Source: Pipra filicauda (taxonomy: Eukaryota; Chordata; Aves; Passeriformes; Pipridae). Taken from it: a stretch of 64,000 bases of DNA. Under the pieces are notes generated by a model. The model did no database searches, was not told where the DNA came from, and was given only the letters and a program-made list of their open reading frames with translations. Positions 48,352-61,500 of this stretch are shown here, in pieces (the stretch's first letter is position 1; every line of letters begins with the position of its first letter). The DNA lies in the NCBI RefSeq assembly GCF_003945595.2, contig NW_024104406.1, forward strand, positions 558,001 to 622,000. Reading direction: 5' to 3'. The translations under genes and the position numbers were made by a program.

Positions 48352-50207
48352 GTAAGATAAACTGGGACAGCAGAGAGCCAAAAGATGGGGAGGGACATTC
48401 CAAGGGACGTTTTCCACATGATGGGTTATATTTGTAACTCAGCTAGAGCAGGATGATTGTCTAAAATCCTGTGAGTGATTCAGCATCATCTTGTGTACAC
48501 TTAAAGTTACTGAGGGGGAATTAAGGAATTCTGTAGGATTCACCCTGTATTTTGGAAAATATTTGGTGCAATTATAAACCATTAAAATATGGCTGCAGGC
48601 TGAGATTTAAAAATAATAACAGAATAGCCAAAATGAAACAAACCCTGAAATCACAGACCTGAAAAAGCAGCACTTATGGAGCCCACCCCAAATCAAGTAT
48701 TTTACATCAAAGTCATTCCAGTGTTAGAAGCTTTTTTTCTGCTTTGAGTGTAAAAAATATTTGACTTTGTCATTTCTGCAAACTACAGCTGCACATTTGT
48801 TGAGTTACAGCTGCAGCTTAAGATAAATATTTATTATTGTGCTCCAGTCAGTGGAGTTACTGCCAATGCTCACCTTGCAGTGCCCTGCATGGTTGGGATG
48901 GTGAAGGAGAGTAATTAAGATTAAAGACAAAAAGAAAGATAGTACAAATATCATTACTAAGGCATCAGCTTGTTTGGCTCTTTCAGGTCACACAGTTCTT
49001 AAAAATAATTTCTAAGAGCCCAAGGAAGGAAACTGAGAGTGAGAGGGATGAGAGGAAAGACGAGTCAGACAAGAAAACATTAAACCCATAGTTTAGGGGG
49101 GCTTTTATGTTGCCTTTAGGGGGGGGATGGTTTTAAAATTCTAATTTATTTCTTATTTGGATGAAGAGGATTTAGGAGAAACAGTCTTAGTGTGGTTGGA
49201 GGACTGAGGGAACCTCACACTTGGAATTTGAACAGGTGTGAGTCTGCTATCCCTGGGTTTGTGCAGAGAATAAGCTGTCAGGAGTGTGCCATAAGGAGAG
49301 ATTTCCCAGTTATTTTCTAATTGTTTTGTAGAGTAGCTGTGCTCTTACAGCTCCTTCTCAACTCCTGTTTGGGTCTGGGTGTGTTTCATTGCTGGCTGAA
49401 GAGCTGCAGGTACTTCCCACAGTTATTTGGGGAATGCAAGGTGCCCTCTCCTGGGTTCAGTAGCTTTAATACCATGGAGCTTTGGGATTCCAGCTCTGAG
49501 CAGGGTTAGGCATCCGGATCCAGCACTGCTCCACTGTCATCAGGTTGCCAGAAAAATTATTAAAAGTGATTTAATTTCTGCTCTGCGTTAATCACCTGAG
49601 TGGTTTCCAGGTCTGTCAAGCGGAACCGTTATTCCATATTTTCCACGTTTGAAAAATACTGAATAATTAATGGCCTTGGGTTTTGAAGCCCTGCCCAGGC
49701 TTGTACTTGCACCCAGTTCCCAGCAGTGGTTTATAAATGACTATTACTGTTATTCCTGGAGTTCCTGTGGTCTCTCTCCTCTTCCTTTCCCTCTGCTGCC
49801 CTTCACCCGGTGGTTTCTCCTTCCTGTCCTGCTCTGGCAGCTCGTCCTGCCATCCTGAAGGGCTTTGCCTTATAATGCTGTCCTTTCTCTTTTGCATGCT
49901 GCCAAAGGATGTGGATCAGTGGTGGACTCTCATTTGGGTGTAAAGATACCCCTGAAGTTGTATGGCTCTGCTCCCTGCCCTGCAGTGCCTTAGAAATGCA
50001 CCCCTGGGACTCTGAGGGGGTTTGGGTGTTGTTCTCCAGCACTGGGAAAACCACATGGGACAGCTGTGAAAGTACTTGGAGTTGTGCTGTGGAGTGGTGG
50101 CATGAAAAGGAGTGCAATGAGGAATGAATGTGCCGTGTCTCAGCTGTGATACATGAAAACTGGCATTTCCAGTTGGAGAAAATACAGATATTTTATTACC
50201 TTCTCAC

Positions 50208-50231
50208 AGTATATGAACAGTATATGAACAG
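50208..50231. repeat. 11-base tandem duplication
   Basis: agtatatgaac occurs twice in direct succession, followed by ag. Confidence 0.9.
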
Positions 50232-52689
50232 CGAAGAAGGAAAGTGTTCAGGGAACGAGGGAGAAGGTATCACATGTAGGAGTTCTTTCATGACAGCAAC
50301 CTTGGTATGAAAATTCAAAACACTAATTTGAGCAAAAACTATTCTGAACGTTTCAGTCATTAATTCAGAAAGCTTTTTTTAAATTTATTTCATACCTAGT
50401 GATGAGAAATACCAACTTCGTCAATTTGAAAAGTAATTGCCGTGAAAAACTGTTGACTAAATGTGAAAAAAGTTCTTCCCACTTAGCAGTGCAACCCTTC
50501 CCTTGCTGTTCTGTTTGCTCCTTCCCAACTGGAGCTGGCAAACTCTGCCTATTGACAACCTATTTCTCATTAGCCCTTTTGCTTATCAAATTGATCTCTA
50601 ATGAGTTAAATGGAAATGAGAAGCCCGAGGGAGTTTGGAAAAGCATTTACCTGCTACCAGGAAAGGTTTCCTGTGTTTGGGCAGATTTCTGGCATTCAGG
50701 GAGCAGGAGTTTGGTGATTTGCCTGGTGTCCAGTGTGTGTGTGTGTTGGGCATGGCCAGTCTGTGTGTGACTCTCAGCTGCTACAACAAGATTAATATAA
50801 TCCTTGTTCAGACATAACTTGCTTTTAGGTTGGGCTTTTTTGGGTTTGGACTGAGTTCTGAAAAGCTTTTAGTACATACAAAAGTTGTTTGGGGAAAATA
50901 CAGAACAAAGAGTTGACTGGCTAAATTGAAAGGCTTATTGGAGGGGCTTTTCAACTTTGGTAATTCTGTTAATAAATTTACACTGTACTTGGAAATGGAC
51001 TGGCTGTGCAGAGTCCACAGTTCTTGCTTTTTCAGGAATACGTAAAAGAATTGTGGCATTGAGAGGAGAGATTTCTAGGACAAGTCTTTGTAATTGAGAA
51101 GGTTGGGAGGGGAGGAGGGAGGAGGATTCAGGTCAGTGGTATGAGTTAAATCCTCTTTATCCCCTGTACTGAACTTCAGGTGTAGAATTCTGCAAGGGAG
51201 ATGAAGAGCTTTCCAAATATTTTGGGATTTGAAGTTATGTCCCTATTTCTCAGATACTGATCTTCCCCTGGACACTCAGTTTCTTTGGGAATCTCACTGG
51301 AGTTGTGGCTCTGCTTTTTAGGGGGAGTTTGAGAGCTCCCTCCAGGAAGGGAAGTTCCTCTGCACTTTGTCAGTCTCTGCTCCTCTCTTTGCCTCAGGGA
51401 GTGAGAGATGACTGATTTGATGTCCTGCAGATGCCCCCTTGGAGAACTCAGCGTATCCCAGTGAGAAGGAAGAACTTTCTCAGCACCCTCAAATCTCTCC
51501 TTGCCCTTTTTTACACAAAACCAGCTTTTTTTTGCTTCCAGTCCTCATTGGCCAGCCCAGTTATGGACCAGATACACCAATGCTCACTCCATTATAGCAA
51601 AGCTATTTCTTGTCATATTACCCCAGCATTACTGTGTGTGGTCTGTGAAAACCTTTGTGGTGGAGGTGTTGGGGGTTCCCTGCTGGAGGTGAAGTGCTGG
51701 TGACATGAGGGGACATTGAGCCAGACCCTGTAACCCGGCCCCATCCAGGGAATCTGGGACTGCTCAGCACAGCCTTTGGGGACTGCAAAAGAACAGGTGG
51801 CAGTAGGGATGGGGAGAGAGGCAGATGGTTCCCTGTCACCCCCATGAAAGGCATCTGACAAGTACTCAGGCACTCAGAAAAAAAAAAGGAGTGATGCTTG
51901 AATGCTGTGTAAAGAAAATCATAGACTGTAAACAAATATGCCAGTTATGTGGAGAACAATTTCAAAACATCATTTGGAATGCACTGTGTCACCTCCAGAA
52001 CTCTCAAGTGTGGTTTGTTGTGGGGTTTCTGTACTTTTATACTACAGAAGTTGTTTTTTTCCCATATATTGTGAGGTTTTGAGAGTTTGTACAGGAGTGA
52101 GATCTCAAGGAGTGAATCGGATACGCTGCTGGTGTCCTGTAGGACACCACGTCGGGATTGTTTGTGGTGGAACTATCCATTTCTTTAAACTTAACTTTTT
52201 CATGAACAAAGGCTTCTGTCCAAGCAAGGGTATCCTGCATGTGATTTACCATTCCAGCATGGGAAACTAGGACGAGGAATGAGAAGGTTTTAAGTAGTTA
52301 CAATGCTGTGAGGCCTTTGGGATCGCAGAGACATCCCGGGAGAGCTCCAAGGGGTGGAGGAAGGTTCTTTAGGAAGGAGGGGGCAGGGAAGCAAGGAAGA
52401 GGGTCACCCTCCAGGGTTGACTCCAGTGTACTTTCAACTTGGAGAGAGTGATGAGCCAGCCTGGAGCTTTTCCACAGGGATCAGGGAATGGAAGTGTGTG
52501 TGTGTCTGCTGGAGACCATCGAGGGCAAGGAGTAGGTGAAGCTTCTTTAACACAACTGCAGGTTGCAGGTCTTAGTTTGTGTGTGGGTTTTTCACCGTGC
52601 TGTGTGTTGGGGTGGGAGCAGGGGAAGGAGTTTTGGGAGCAGGCTGGAATTCCTTGTTGCAGGCTGTCTGTGTCTGGCTGGTGAGTGGA

Positions 52690-54050
52690 GGTGGAACTGA
52701 GAATTACAGCCTGGAACTTCCAGACAGGAGGTTTTGGCTTGTTCAGGGATATTTTTGGTAGGTTCCCATGAGAGACTCTGTGAATGGACAAGAGGGAAAC
52801 CATTTGCTCCTGAAGGACAGTCTTCTCAAAGCACAAGAATGGTCTCCTCCAAAGTGCAAGAGTTGGAGCATGTGTGTCCAGGAGACCAGCAGGGATAAAG
52901 AAGGAGCTCCTAACTGGGCTCAAACACAAAAAGAAAGTACACAGAGTTTGAAACTAAAGGCAGAGAAATGAGGGATATTGCCTGGATGTGCAGGACAGAA
53001 CTGGGAAAGACAAAGCTCAGCTGGAGCTGGAACATTTACAGGGAAGGTTATGGAGCAAATCCCCCTGGAAGCCACATATGAAAGAGATGGTGGGGAAAAT
53101 CCAGCATGGATTTACCAAGGGCAAATTTTGCCCAACTATTCCCGTGGCTTTCTAAGATGAAATGGTTGGCCCTGTGGTGGAGAGGAGTGGAGATTGTTTA
53201 CTTTGCCTTTGGCACTCTTTCCAGTGGTATCCCTGAAGCTGAACTGGGCACATACAGACTGGATCAGGTGGATTTTGGGATGTGTGGAGAACTCCCGGTG
53301 CCATGGGGAGTGGGGGGAAGGATGAGCAGCAGCCCAGGCCATGGGGCATCACCCAGGGCTGGATCCTGGGACTGGGAGGTGTCGTGTCTTCCCCAGTGAT
53401 GGGATGGGGAGCACCTGGAGCAGGGCTGTGGGTCCTGCTGGAATGAAGGGGGGGCAGCAGTACACTGGCAGAGAGGGATGGGCCAAGCTGGAGGTGGGGC
53501 TGGGGTGAACTTCCCAGTTCAGCACCAACAAATGTGGAGCCCTGAGGGACTCCAGGTGGTGAGAGAGGCTGGAAACCAGCAGAAAAGGACTTGGTGGGGT
53601 GGGCAGGAGCTCAAGAGATGTGATTTCTTTCCCCTTCTTGGCCCTGGCCAGGCCACATTAGGACGATTTTAAGCTTCCCAACAAGGAAGACATTGGCATA
53701 GGGGAGCCAGTGGAGACCTACCAAGAAAATTTGGGAGCCATGTGCTGGGATGTGCTGTGACTCTGAGAGAAATGAGTTTGATTCATCCTGAACAGTGTCT
53801 TCCTGCTCAGACAGGGGTGGAGGGACAGAGCAGGTAGAGGTGGAAGACTGCAAAAAAAAGGGAATTTCCGATAGGAAAAAGCGGTTTCACGGTGAGGATG
53901 GTCCAAGATTGCCCAGGGAAGGTTGGAAATCTCTGTCCTTGGAGATATTTAAGACACAGCTGGACAAGGCCCTGAGAGACCTGGTCAAGGGTGGCTCTGC
54001 TGAAGTGAGGGGTTCAGATGAACTCCTGAGATCCTCCAAACCTCTGTGTT
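52690..54050 (+). mobile_element. Degraded, internally deleted CR1 LINE (ORF2 remnants)
   Basis: Short pieces of CR1 ORF2 occur in the correct order. The linker after the endonuclease appears as NYSLELPDRRFW and DSLLKAQEW near 52700-52850, then a KAQLELE-like stretch near 53010-53030. The reverse transcriptase start, KVMEQIPLE and WIYQGQILPN, lies near 53050-53140, and VYFAFGT near 53190-53220 stands where the VVYLDFSKAF strand should be. The ORF2 end, LPREGWKSLSLEIFKTQLDK with ALRDLV after it, lies near 53910-53990. Much of the reverse transcriptase is missing or unrecognisable between 53240 and 53880, including the FADD box. Frameshifts and stops are frequent. It is the oldest and longest CR1 relic in the window, in NEO1 orientation. 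The exact 5' boundary is uncertain. Confidence 0.82.
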
Positions 54051-55608
54051 TCAGAAGCACTGAGGGTCTGAACTGTGTGGATGGACCCTCTTTGTCTCTG
54101 TTGTCTGTATTTTTAATGTGACAGCCAAATCAGGACAATTTTGTGGTGTGCATTTCCTGCTGATCTCCTTAGGAGACACATTAATGTCTGGTGCTGGTGG
54201 CAGTTGGACATTACAAACCACATTTGATTAAAGTCTGACACCACTTCAGTTGCTCTGTATGGTATTAATTCCTCCACTGAGTTACATTACGTGAATCCTA
54301 ATTCTGAGGGAGTTTTAAAGACATCATTTATTGACCTAAATTGGTGCTTTCTTTGTGCAATTGAATTCTGTCCAGGCCCGTTGCTGCATGAATAATTTCA
54401 TTTTATGTGGGTATTTCTCTGCCAGGGTTTGGCTGTGAGCTGTCTCGAGGCTCGGAGCACTGACAGGAGGTGGGGAGGGCTGGGCTGGGCTGGGGGCTTC
54501 TCTGACCCTCAACACGGTGGAGAACATCAGAAATGTGATCCGAGGGTTCTGGAGCCAGCACATTTCGGCTCAGATTGTGCTGCAAATGTGTCATTTCTGT
54601 CCTGCAAGTGGCACTGGACTGTTTGAGGTCACCTCAGGCTGACACAGACTTGGAGATTCGTGGGTCCCATTCCACACATAGGGAATGGGACCTAGGGAAT
54701 TTCAGCTCCCCTACCTTGACGCCAACAAAAGATTCCCAGCTCTAGTTGGATGTCAAATGTGATGTCAAAAGCCTTATTTAAATCAAGATATATGAATTAC
54801 TCTGTGTTTTCCATAATGATAAGTTCCATTATTCCATTGTAGGAGGCAGAGATAAGTTCTTTTTGACAAATTTTGGCTTCTACTGAAAGAAATCCGAAAG
54901 TTGGCACTGTCAGGCTTGTGCTCTGATTTGAAAAACCCAGTTACACTTTTGGGTATTTGCCAAATTGCATAAATATAACTGATACCCTTGCCTGGGTCAG
55001 ACCCTGAGGCTGACACTTCACATGATACTTCAGGACCCATTTTGGATGATTTCACAGATATCAAATGTAACTTCTTGGGCTCCCACTTCTGACAGAGGTG
55101 ATTTTTTAGCATTTCTTTGAGTCACATATTGTGAATCAAGACATTTAGTGTTGTTGTCAAGGTAATCCAGTAAAAACCTTCTCAGTCTATGGAATTCTAT
55201 GGAGTTCTTGGAGACTATAGAAGTACTTGACAAATCTGCAGGGTGTTGTGGATGAAATGCCAGAGCAAGATAAAAAGAGTTCATTGAATAACAGGGAAGG
55301 ACTCTGGGTGTTCCTCCTGCAGACTCTTCTGTTTCTGCACTCAGACAGAAATGTCTTTGTGTTCTTTCTGTCTTGTACAATTTTATGTGTCTTAATGGAA
55401 GGCAAATGGAAAGAGGTCCCTGTGGTTTTCAGGAGTGGCTTTCATGAATCTTAGAGTCCACCAGGGAAGAAATGATTTGTAGACTAAAACTGAATAGTGA
55501 GGCTGCAAAGCCTTGCAGACAGAAATTCACGTTTTCTGTCGAGAGGTAAAAACACTCAAAGGAAACGGATCGTGGATTTCGGGGGAGCGGGAGATGGTGA
55601 CGGACCTG

Positions 55609-55657
55609 GCTTGGGACTGGAACTTTAAGGTCCCTTCCAACCCACACCATCCTGTGG
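55609..55657 (+). mobile_element. CR1 LINE, terminal 50 bases
   Basis: The sequence tgggactggaactttaaggt followed by cccttccaacccacaccatc is the extreme 3' end of a CR1 copy in NEO1 orientation, with a poor octamer tail. Confidence 0.85.
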
Positions 55658-58600
55658 CAGCAGGTCTGTGCTAAGAGCACCCAGCTCTGCTGGACTGCAA
55701 ACTGGGGAGCTGTGAGAGACCCAATTGGTCTCACAGGGGGGGAAGATCCAAAAGTAGGAGAATGGAAAATGCAGCGTGAGGGGCATCATAAGAGACAAGA
55801 GGAGCAGGGGAGTTCCCTCTCTGCACTGTCTGTCACATGCCCACAATATCCATGTGGGTTTTCACTCAGCACACGTAAAGGTTTGTCCCTGAAAAGCTTT
55901 AAGAGCAACAAATGTAAAATCCCAACCCTCCCGCTGTTTAAGGAGCAGTGGCAGTGCTGGTGCCACAGGAGGTGAAAGTATTCCCAAGTCGCTGCCTCAG
56001 TCCCAGTCTTAGGGAATCAAACCAGCCTCAGATGGTGGAGGAACAGCTTGGAAGTCTCATTTGTAGAGTTGTGTTTCAGGAACATAAACAGCATCTGAAA
56101 TCACAAACTGACTTCAAACAGTCAAACCCAAAGCCAAACTCTGAGAATATTTTGTGCTGGTTGTGTACACTTGGTTGCTAATTTTCTGTAAACACAGCAG
56201 TGTGTTCTCCTCTTTAGTGCTGAAAGAGTTTTTTTCCTGGTTTAATTTTGATGTTAATTTACATTACTTAGCTATTATTCCTCAGGGAAAGGCAGCATTT
56301 GTGTTTCTCATGGCAGCATGTCTGTTCAAAATGGCCTGGAAGCTATTTGAATTCAGTAAGTTGCATTTCTTGACTCAATCCCTGTTTAATAAATGACCTT
56401 TATTTATTCCCTCTTTATGGGCCCTGCTTATATATAGTCTTATTGAGAAGCTGAACTGATTAAACCACCCTAGATCTCAAACTTCCTGAATTTTAACTTG
56501 ATGAATCGAGAAACTAAACAGTTCTCATATCATGCACTCAGTAGCCTATTCATGTTTAAAGCTGGCATGAGTTTTGAATAAATTGCTCTAATTTAGATTA
56601 AATTAGTAATAGATTAATGTTTGCCAGTGTGCAGTGAGTTGCAGGAAGGCATAACAGAATTTATAGGAGGCTTTGATTGTGCTTATTAGTTTTCATTTCT
56701 TGTTTTATGACTGTATTTACAGTTGACTTGGCAAAGAAATTTGAAAGCTCCTGATGGAATTCACACCGGATCGTGTGCGCCGTGACTTCAATTTAAGTCT
56801 GCTTGGCACAAATATGGGTTGTGGTGATGCTACTTATGCAGCTGAGCTTCGAAACACTTGGACTGTCACCTCTGTAATTTTGGTTTTCATGAGGGGAATT
56901 AATGGTTAAAAGGTGCTTGGGTTTAAATTCTGTGTCGTGTTGCGAAGAGGAATAATACGTAAGGAATGTTGGGTGGGGGCAGAGCAAGAACCTGGAGGAG
57001 CAAAAGGCTTCCAGGTATTATGAGAAACATTCAACACACGTTAATCCGTGTTTTCTGTCCTTCACCTGTATTTATTCCATATTTATTGTCCCATTGTGTG
57101 AGTGGAAGGAGGTAGGATGTGTATACGCTGTGCAACGACTGGGAAAGAGGCTGGAAGGTTTTGAGTCCGTTTTATCTCTTCTGGCTAATCCTGAATTCCC
57201 AAGAGAGTTCCTCACTCCAGTAAAAATCTCTTTGCCACCAGAAAGGGTAATATCAGCAGATACACTTACCTCAATATCACTGAGCAAATGCACCAGTTCC
57301 AGTGATGCTTATGCTCCTATTTCATGTATTCCTGGAGCCTGGCTGGGCAGTGTATTGCCAGGAGGGAGCTCACTGGGAACAAAGCGGTGCCGCTCCGGAA
57401 ACACGAGTGTGTTCAGTGGGAGCAGCTACAGCTGTTGAGTGATGGTTGATGGCTCCTCTGCCTGCATCTGGTTATAGGGGAAAATGCAAATAATCAGGGG
57501 GAAGAGCACTGGCTGCAGGGTTTTGATGCTTCAGTGTATCTCGATGGCTGTTTGCTTTTAGCGGTTTGTGCTTTTTTCGTTTTTAGATGAGCGCAATGGC
57601 AGGATTAGCTGTAGCTTGATATCTGTCACGCCTGCCCAAGGCATTTCCTCTGCCTTTATTCCTCATATCAAGGGTTGTGAAGATTGACAGAAATACCCTT
57701 AATTTGTAATTGATCCCAGGCTCGTGTTGGAAAAGGAAAATATCAGATTTTGTCAGTCTCGCACCAGCGGAGAGAACAAACGTGTGGATATGGCCTTAAT
57801 TGGTTGCTTATATTTCAAAGTTGCTAAATTATACAGTAATAGCAGAGACAGCTGAATGCCATTTGGAGTAAGAGGGAGAGGATTGGTTTACAGTTTGGTC
57901 ACATGTGTAATGGGACTCGTACACTCCAATATGTGAAGCTGGGAGAAGCCTCTCCTGGTGTCACTTATTCCCCCAGCAGCCTTGACAAGATAACCTGGAA
58001 ACGCTCATGGGGTTTATACCATAAGGAAATGGAATAAATCTAACAAAGAAATCTCATTTTTAATAATGTATGTTGTGTTGGAACTGGCTGCAGGATGTCA
58101 CCGTTCTCGCTGCGATGGAAGAGCCTGTGTGGGCTTTTCCTGGTTGTTTCCCCTCTCCTGTCACCTTCTTCCCCCAAAAAGAAACTAATGGGTCCAAAGT
58201 CTTTAATTGTGTGGTTTTCCTGGTGACAGGTCATCACTGAAGGCAAAATAGGAAAATACAGGAGAAGGAGGGAAGTCCTACCTAGGTCTGGGTCACAGGG
58301 GATGGACATTCCCTCTTGGAACGTCCCTGTCCTCTCTCCTGCTCTTCTTCAGCACCAATTCACATATAAGCTGCTTTTAAATCTCGTTGTTCAGGTGTTT
58401 TGAACAGTAGTCAAATGACCACAGTAATCCACATCTAAAATGTTACATCTCTTGCTATAAATTCCATCATGTACATCCAGGGAATAACCTCGAATTCCCA
58501 TGTACTGGGATGTGCAGGGCAAATTTCCAACCTCTGTGCTGGGGAAGGCAGTTGTATTTTAATAATGCTGATGGGGTTTACTCTTCCTGTTAGAATTAGA

Positions 58601-58978
58601 AATATGGAGAAGCAAGAAAACACATTACAGCTTTAAAAATAGAAAGTAAAAAAAAAAAGTTAGTTCGTAAGATTGGCTTCTGTGTCATTTATATAAATTC
58701 CCAAACATCCTGATACCTCCTCTAGTTCCTGTAAAAACAGAGGGTCTGAGGTGGCCTCTAAATGGGGAGCAAGGAGGAGGTACATATGGCCTTTAGCAGA
58801 GAAATCCAGTTGGAATGAATTAAAAAATCCAATACCACATCTAATAGTGTTGCCCTGTGTGTGGTTATAGACCAGAAGAGGAAAGGTGGGTTTGTGGGGA
58901 CCTTCTCTCCCTTAAAAAAACGATAATTGTGGATAGATAAACCTGAATGGAAGAGAAATAGAGTTCATATAAGAAAAA

Positions 58979-59024
58979 AGTAGTTAAATGATTAGTAAAT
59001 GAGTAGTTAATAAGTAGTTAAATA
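58979..59024. repeat. Imperfect tandem repeat of agtagttaaat-like units
   Basis: Four diverged copies of a roughly 11-14 base unit (agtagttaaatg, ttagtaaatg, agtagttaat, agtagttaaata) follow each other. It is a local low-complexity expansion. Confidence 0.75.
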
Positions 59025-59425
59025 AGTCTGATAGAGAGCTTGGCAGAAATAAGGACAATTTTGACGTACAAACAGCTTGTTCAGCCTCATCTGTTGCACC
59101 TCCAGGTTGCCAGAGTTGGTGCTGCCGAGTTGTTCAAGTGTCAGCAGCTCCTGAACTGAGGGAAATCACCTTCCCCCTCCAGGTTATTTCTTGGAGAAAA
59201 CCCCCTGTGTGCTGCTGGCTCAGCCCTGCAGGGGCTCCACACAGGGAGCTGGGTGTCTGATCCCGAGGGAACTCCAGGGAGCGTTACAGTGACTTAAATG
59301 AGGGACTGCAGTTTAAAATCAGGGGTTGTCAGAGCGATCCACGGGCAGCGGGAGTTGTCTGCTGGGTTCATTTATTTCAGTTTAGCCTGTTGCCTTGAAA
59401 ATACATCCTGCCTGGTTGAGTCACA

Positions 59426-59566
59426 GTCACAGAATCCCAGAATGGTTTGGGTTGGAAGGGACCTCAAAGCCCCTCCAGTCCCACCCCTGCCATGGGAGGG
59501 ACACCTTCCACTATCCCAGGTTGCTCCAAACCCCAGCCAGGGTGGCCTTGGACACTTCCAGGGATG
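59426..59566 (-). mobile_element. CR1 LINE 3' end
   Basis: The sequence cacagaatcccagaatggtt, tgggttggaagggacctcaa, gggacaccttccactatccc and gccttggacacttccaggga is the reverse complement of a truncated CR1 copy. Confidence 0.95.
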
Positions 59567-61211
59567 TGCTGGTCCTGCTCTGCCAGCACAGCAATGTTTC
59601 AGTCCTAAGCCTGCCTGGTTGGAGGATTATTGGGGATATTTGTAGCATTTCCAGCCCTGATGGCCCCGTTACTTGGGGTGTGCAAACAGAGAGTGAAAAC
59701 TGAGCATCCCTGTGGATCCCATGGAAGGAGACGTGGGAAGGCAAGGGACCTGCTCCAGGTGACAGGATGAGGTACTGGCAGAGGCCCAGGGAAACTTCAG
59801 AATCTTGAAATCTTCAAATAGGGAAAATCTTCAAATATGCTGGTGCAAAAACGAGCCCTGTCCAAAAGCACGTGGTGTTTTTATTAATAACTGCTCCATG
59901 AAGAGCTTTGCTCAAATACAACACGTTTGCTTTTGAAATAAAATCATTGCTTTCCTGTTATTGTTAAAGTCAAATTACAGCAGGTTGTTTCAGGCTCTAC
60001 TGTTCTCAAGAGATTTCTTAATTCTGCATACGAGTTCAATTTATGAATATTTACAGTAAGAGGATACCCTGGGCAGGGTTCCTTGGGTGCATTTCCAGGC
60101 AGTTTTATAGTTCTATAGGTATGTTTTGTTTTGAGGTTTTGACTCTCCTTTCTCAGGGAGCAGTTGTTAAAAAAAAACAACCTGAATTCTTAAAAAATTG
60201 AATATTCACCACTGAATTTGAAGATTATATCCCTCGTTTTACAATGTGTTGTTATGGTTGGAATTCCTTTCCGATAACAAAATCCAGTTCAAAGCAGTGA
60301 GTTTTGAACTCCTGGGGGACAGGTAGAGGTGTGTTTGGCTTATTTCCTTCTTTTTTATAACCTGAGTCTTGTGACCAAAATCCATGCAGGGCTTTTTTTC
60401 CTGTCCATCCTCCCGGATGTGGTCAGAACCAGGGGGTTCCTGGGCAGGTGGGAGGGAGAGGCTCCCTGGAATGCGTCAGCAAGGCCCATCACACCTCTTT
60501 AATGGTTGTTTTATGAGACAGGAAAAAATCAAATTGCTTCCTCTCCACCAAAGCATTTCATGGTGAAATGAGAGCGGGAGGAGGGCTCGTTATCAGGAGG
60601 GGTTTTATGACTTCCTTTCAAACACGGGCTCACGGCCGGGACGTGTTTATCACTATATTTATATATCCCAATTTGTTCAACGCCCAGCAGTGGCCATTTA
60701 CTTCGGAAAATAGAACCAAATAAATGCTTAAAAATCATAATCACTGAGTATTAGTTAAACATTCGCTTGTTATGTATTTTTAGTGGATTTTTTTGCAATA
60801 GTGTGCACTGAGTGAAGAGTAAATAACAGCTCTCATTCCCAGTGGTGATGTAAATTAATCTAAGGCAATTAAAAATTAAAAAAAGGCATTTTGCCTGCCT
60901 GCTTCGGGCAGAACGTGTCGGAATAGGGAAATAAATAAGCAAACATCTCTGATTCGTTTTATGAGGAATATGAGGGATGTTGTTTGGGGGAGGGTCCGTT
61001 CCTCAGGGTGGGGGATTGTGTTTGGGTTTTTAAGACTGTGAGGGACAAAATTGATTCCAAGTGCTGTGTCGGGTTCTTGTCCTCAAGCTTCTTCCTCGAG
61101 CGAGGTGAAATGCTTGTGTGGAAGAGGAGTTAGTTTATTCAGGATGGAATAGCAGCAAAAAGTTTGATAGCACAAAAAAAAGGAGGATAATGATGTCCCT
61201 CCTTGAAAAGT

Positions 61212-61500
61212 AGGGACAGGCCAAGGGGGAATGGCTTCCTACTGCCAGAGGGCAGAGTTAGATGGGATATTGGGAAGAAATTCTTGGCTGTGAGGGTGGT
61301 GCAGGCCTGGCCTAGTATGACCAGAGGAGCTCTGGCTGCCTCATCCCCTCATCCTTGGAAGTGTCCAAGGATGGATGGGTTGGATGGGGCTTGGAGCAAC
61401 CTGGGCTAGTGGAAGGTGTCCCTGCTCATGATGGGGGGTGGAACTGGATGAGCTTTGAGGTCCCTCCAAACCAAACCACTCTGGGATTCCCTGGTTCTGT
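61212..61500 (+). mobile_element. CR1 LINE 3' end, the longest young fragment
   Basis: It begins further inside ORF2 than the other young copies (agggacaggccaagggggaa, ggcagagttagatgggatat, tgggaagaaattcttggctg). It continues through tgaccagaggagctctggct and ggatggggcttggagcaacc to ggtccctccaaaccaaacca and a decayed tail. It lies in NEO1 orientation. Confidence 0.95.

Noticed and set aside
51420..51475. cctgcag followed by a short open stretch (atgccccc...) that resembled a microexon after exon 7
   Set aside because: There is no GT donor in a usable phase and no neogenin-like residues; the acceptor-like cag alone is not enough.
52369..52929. 186-codon minus-strand open frame
   Set aside because: It partly lies antisense to CR1 ORF2 remnants, and no independent coding evidence is visible.
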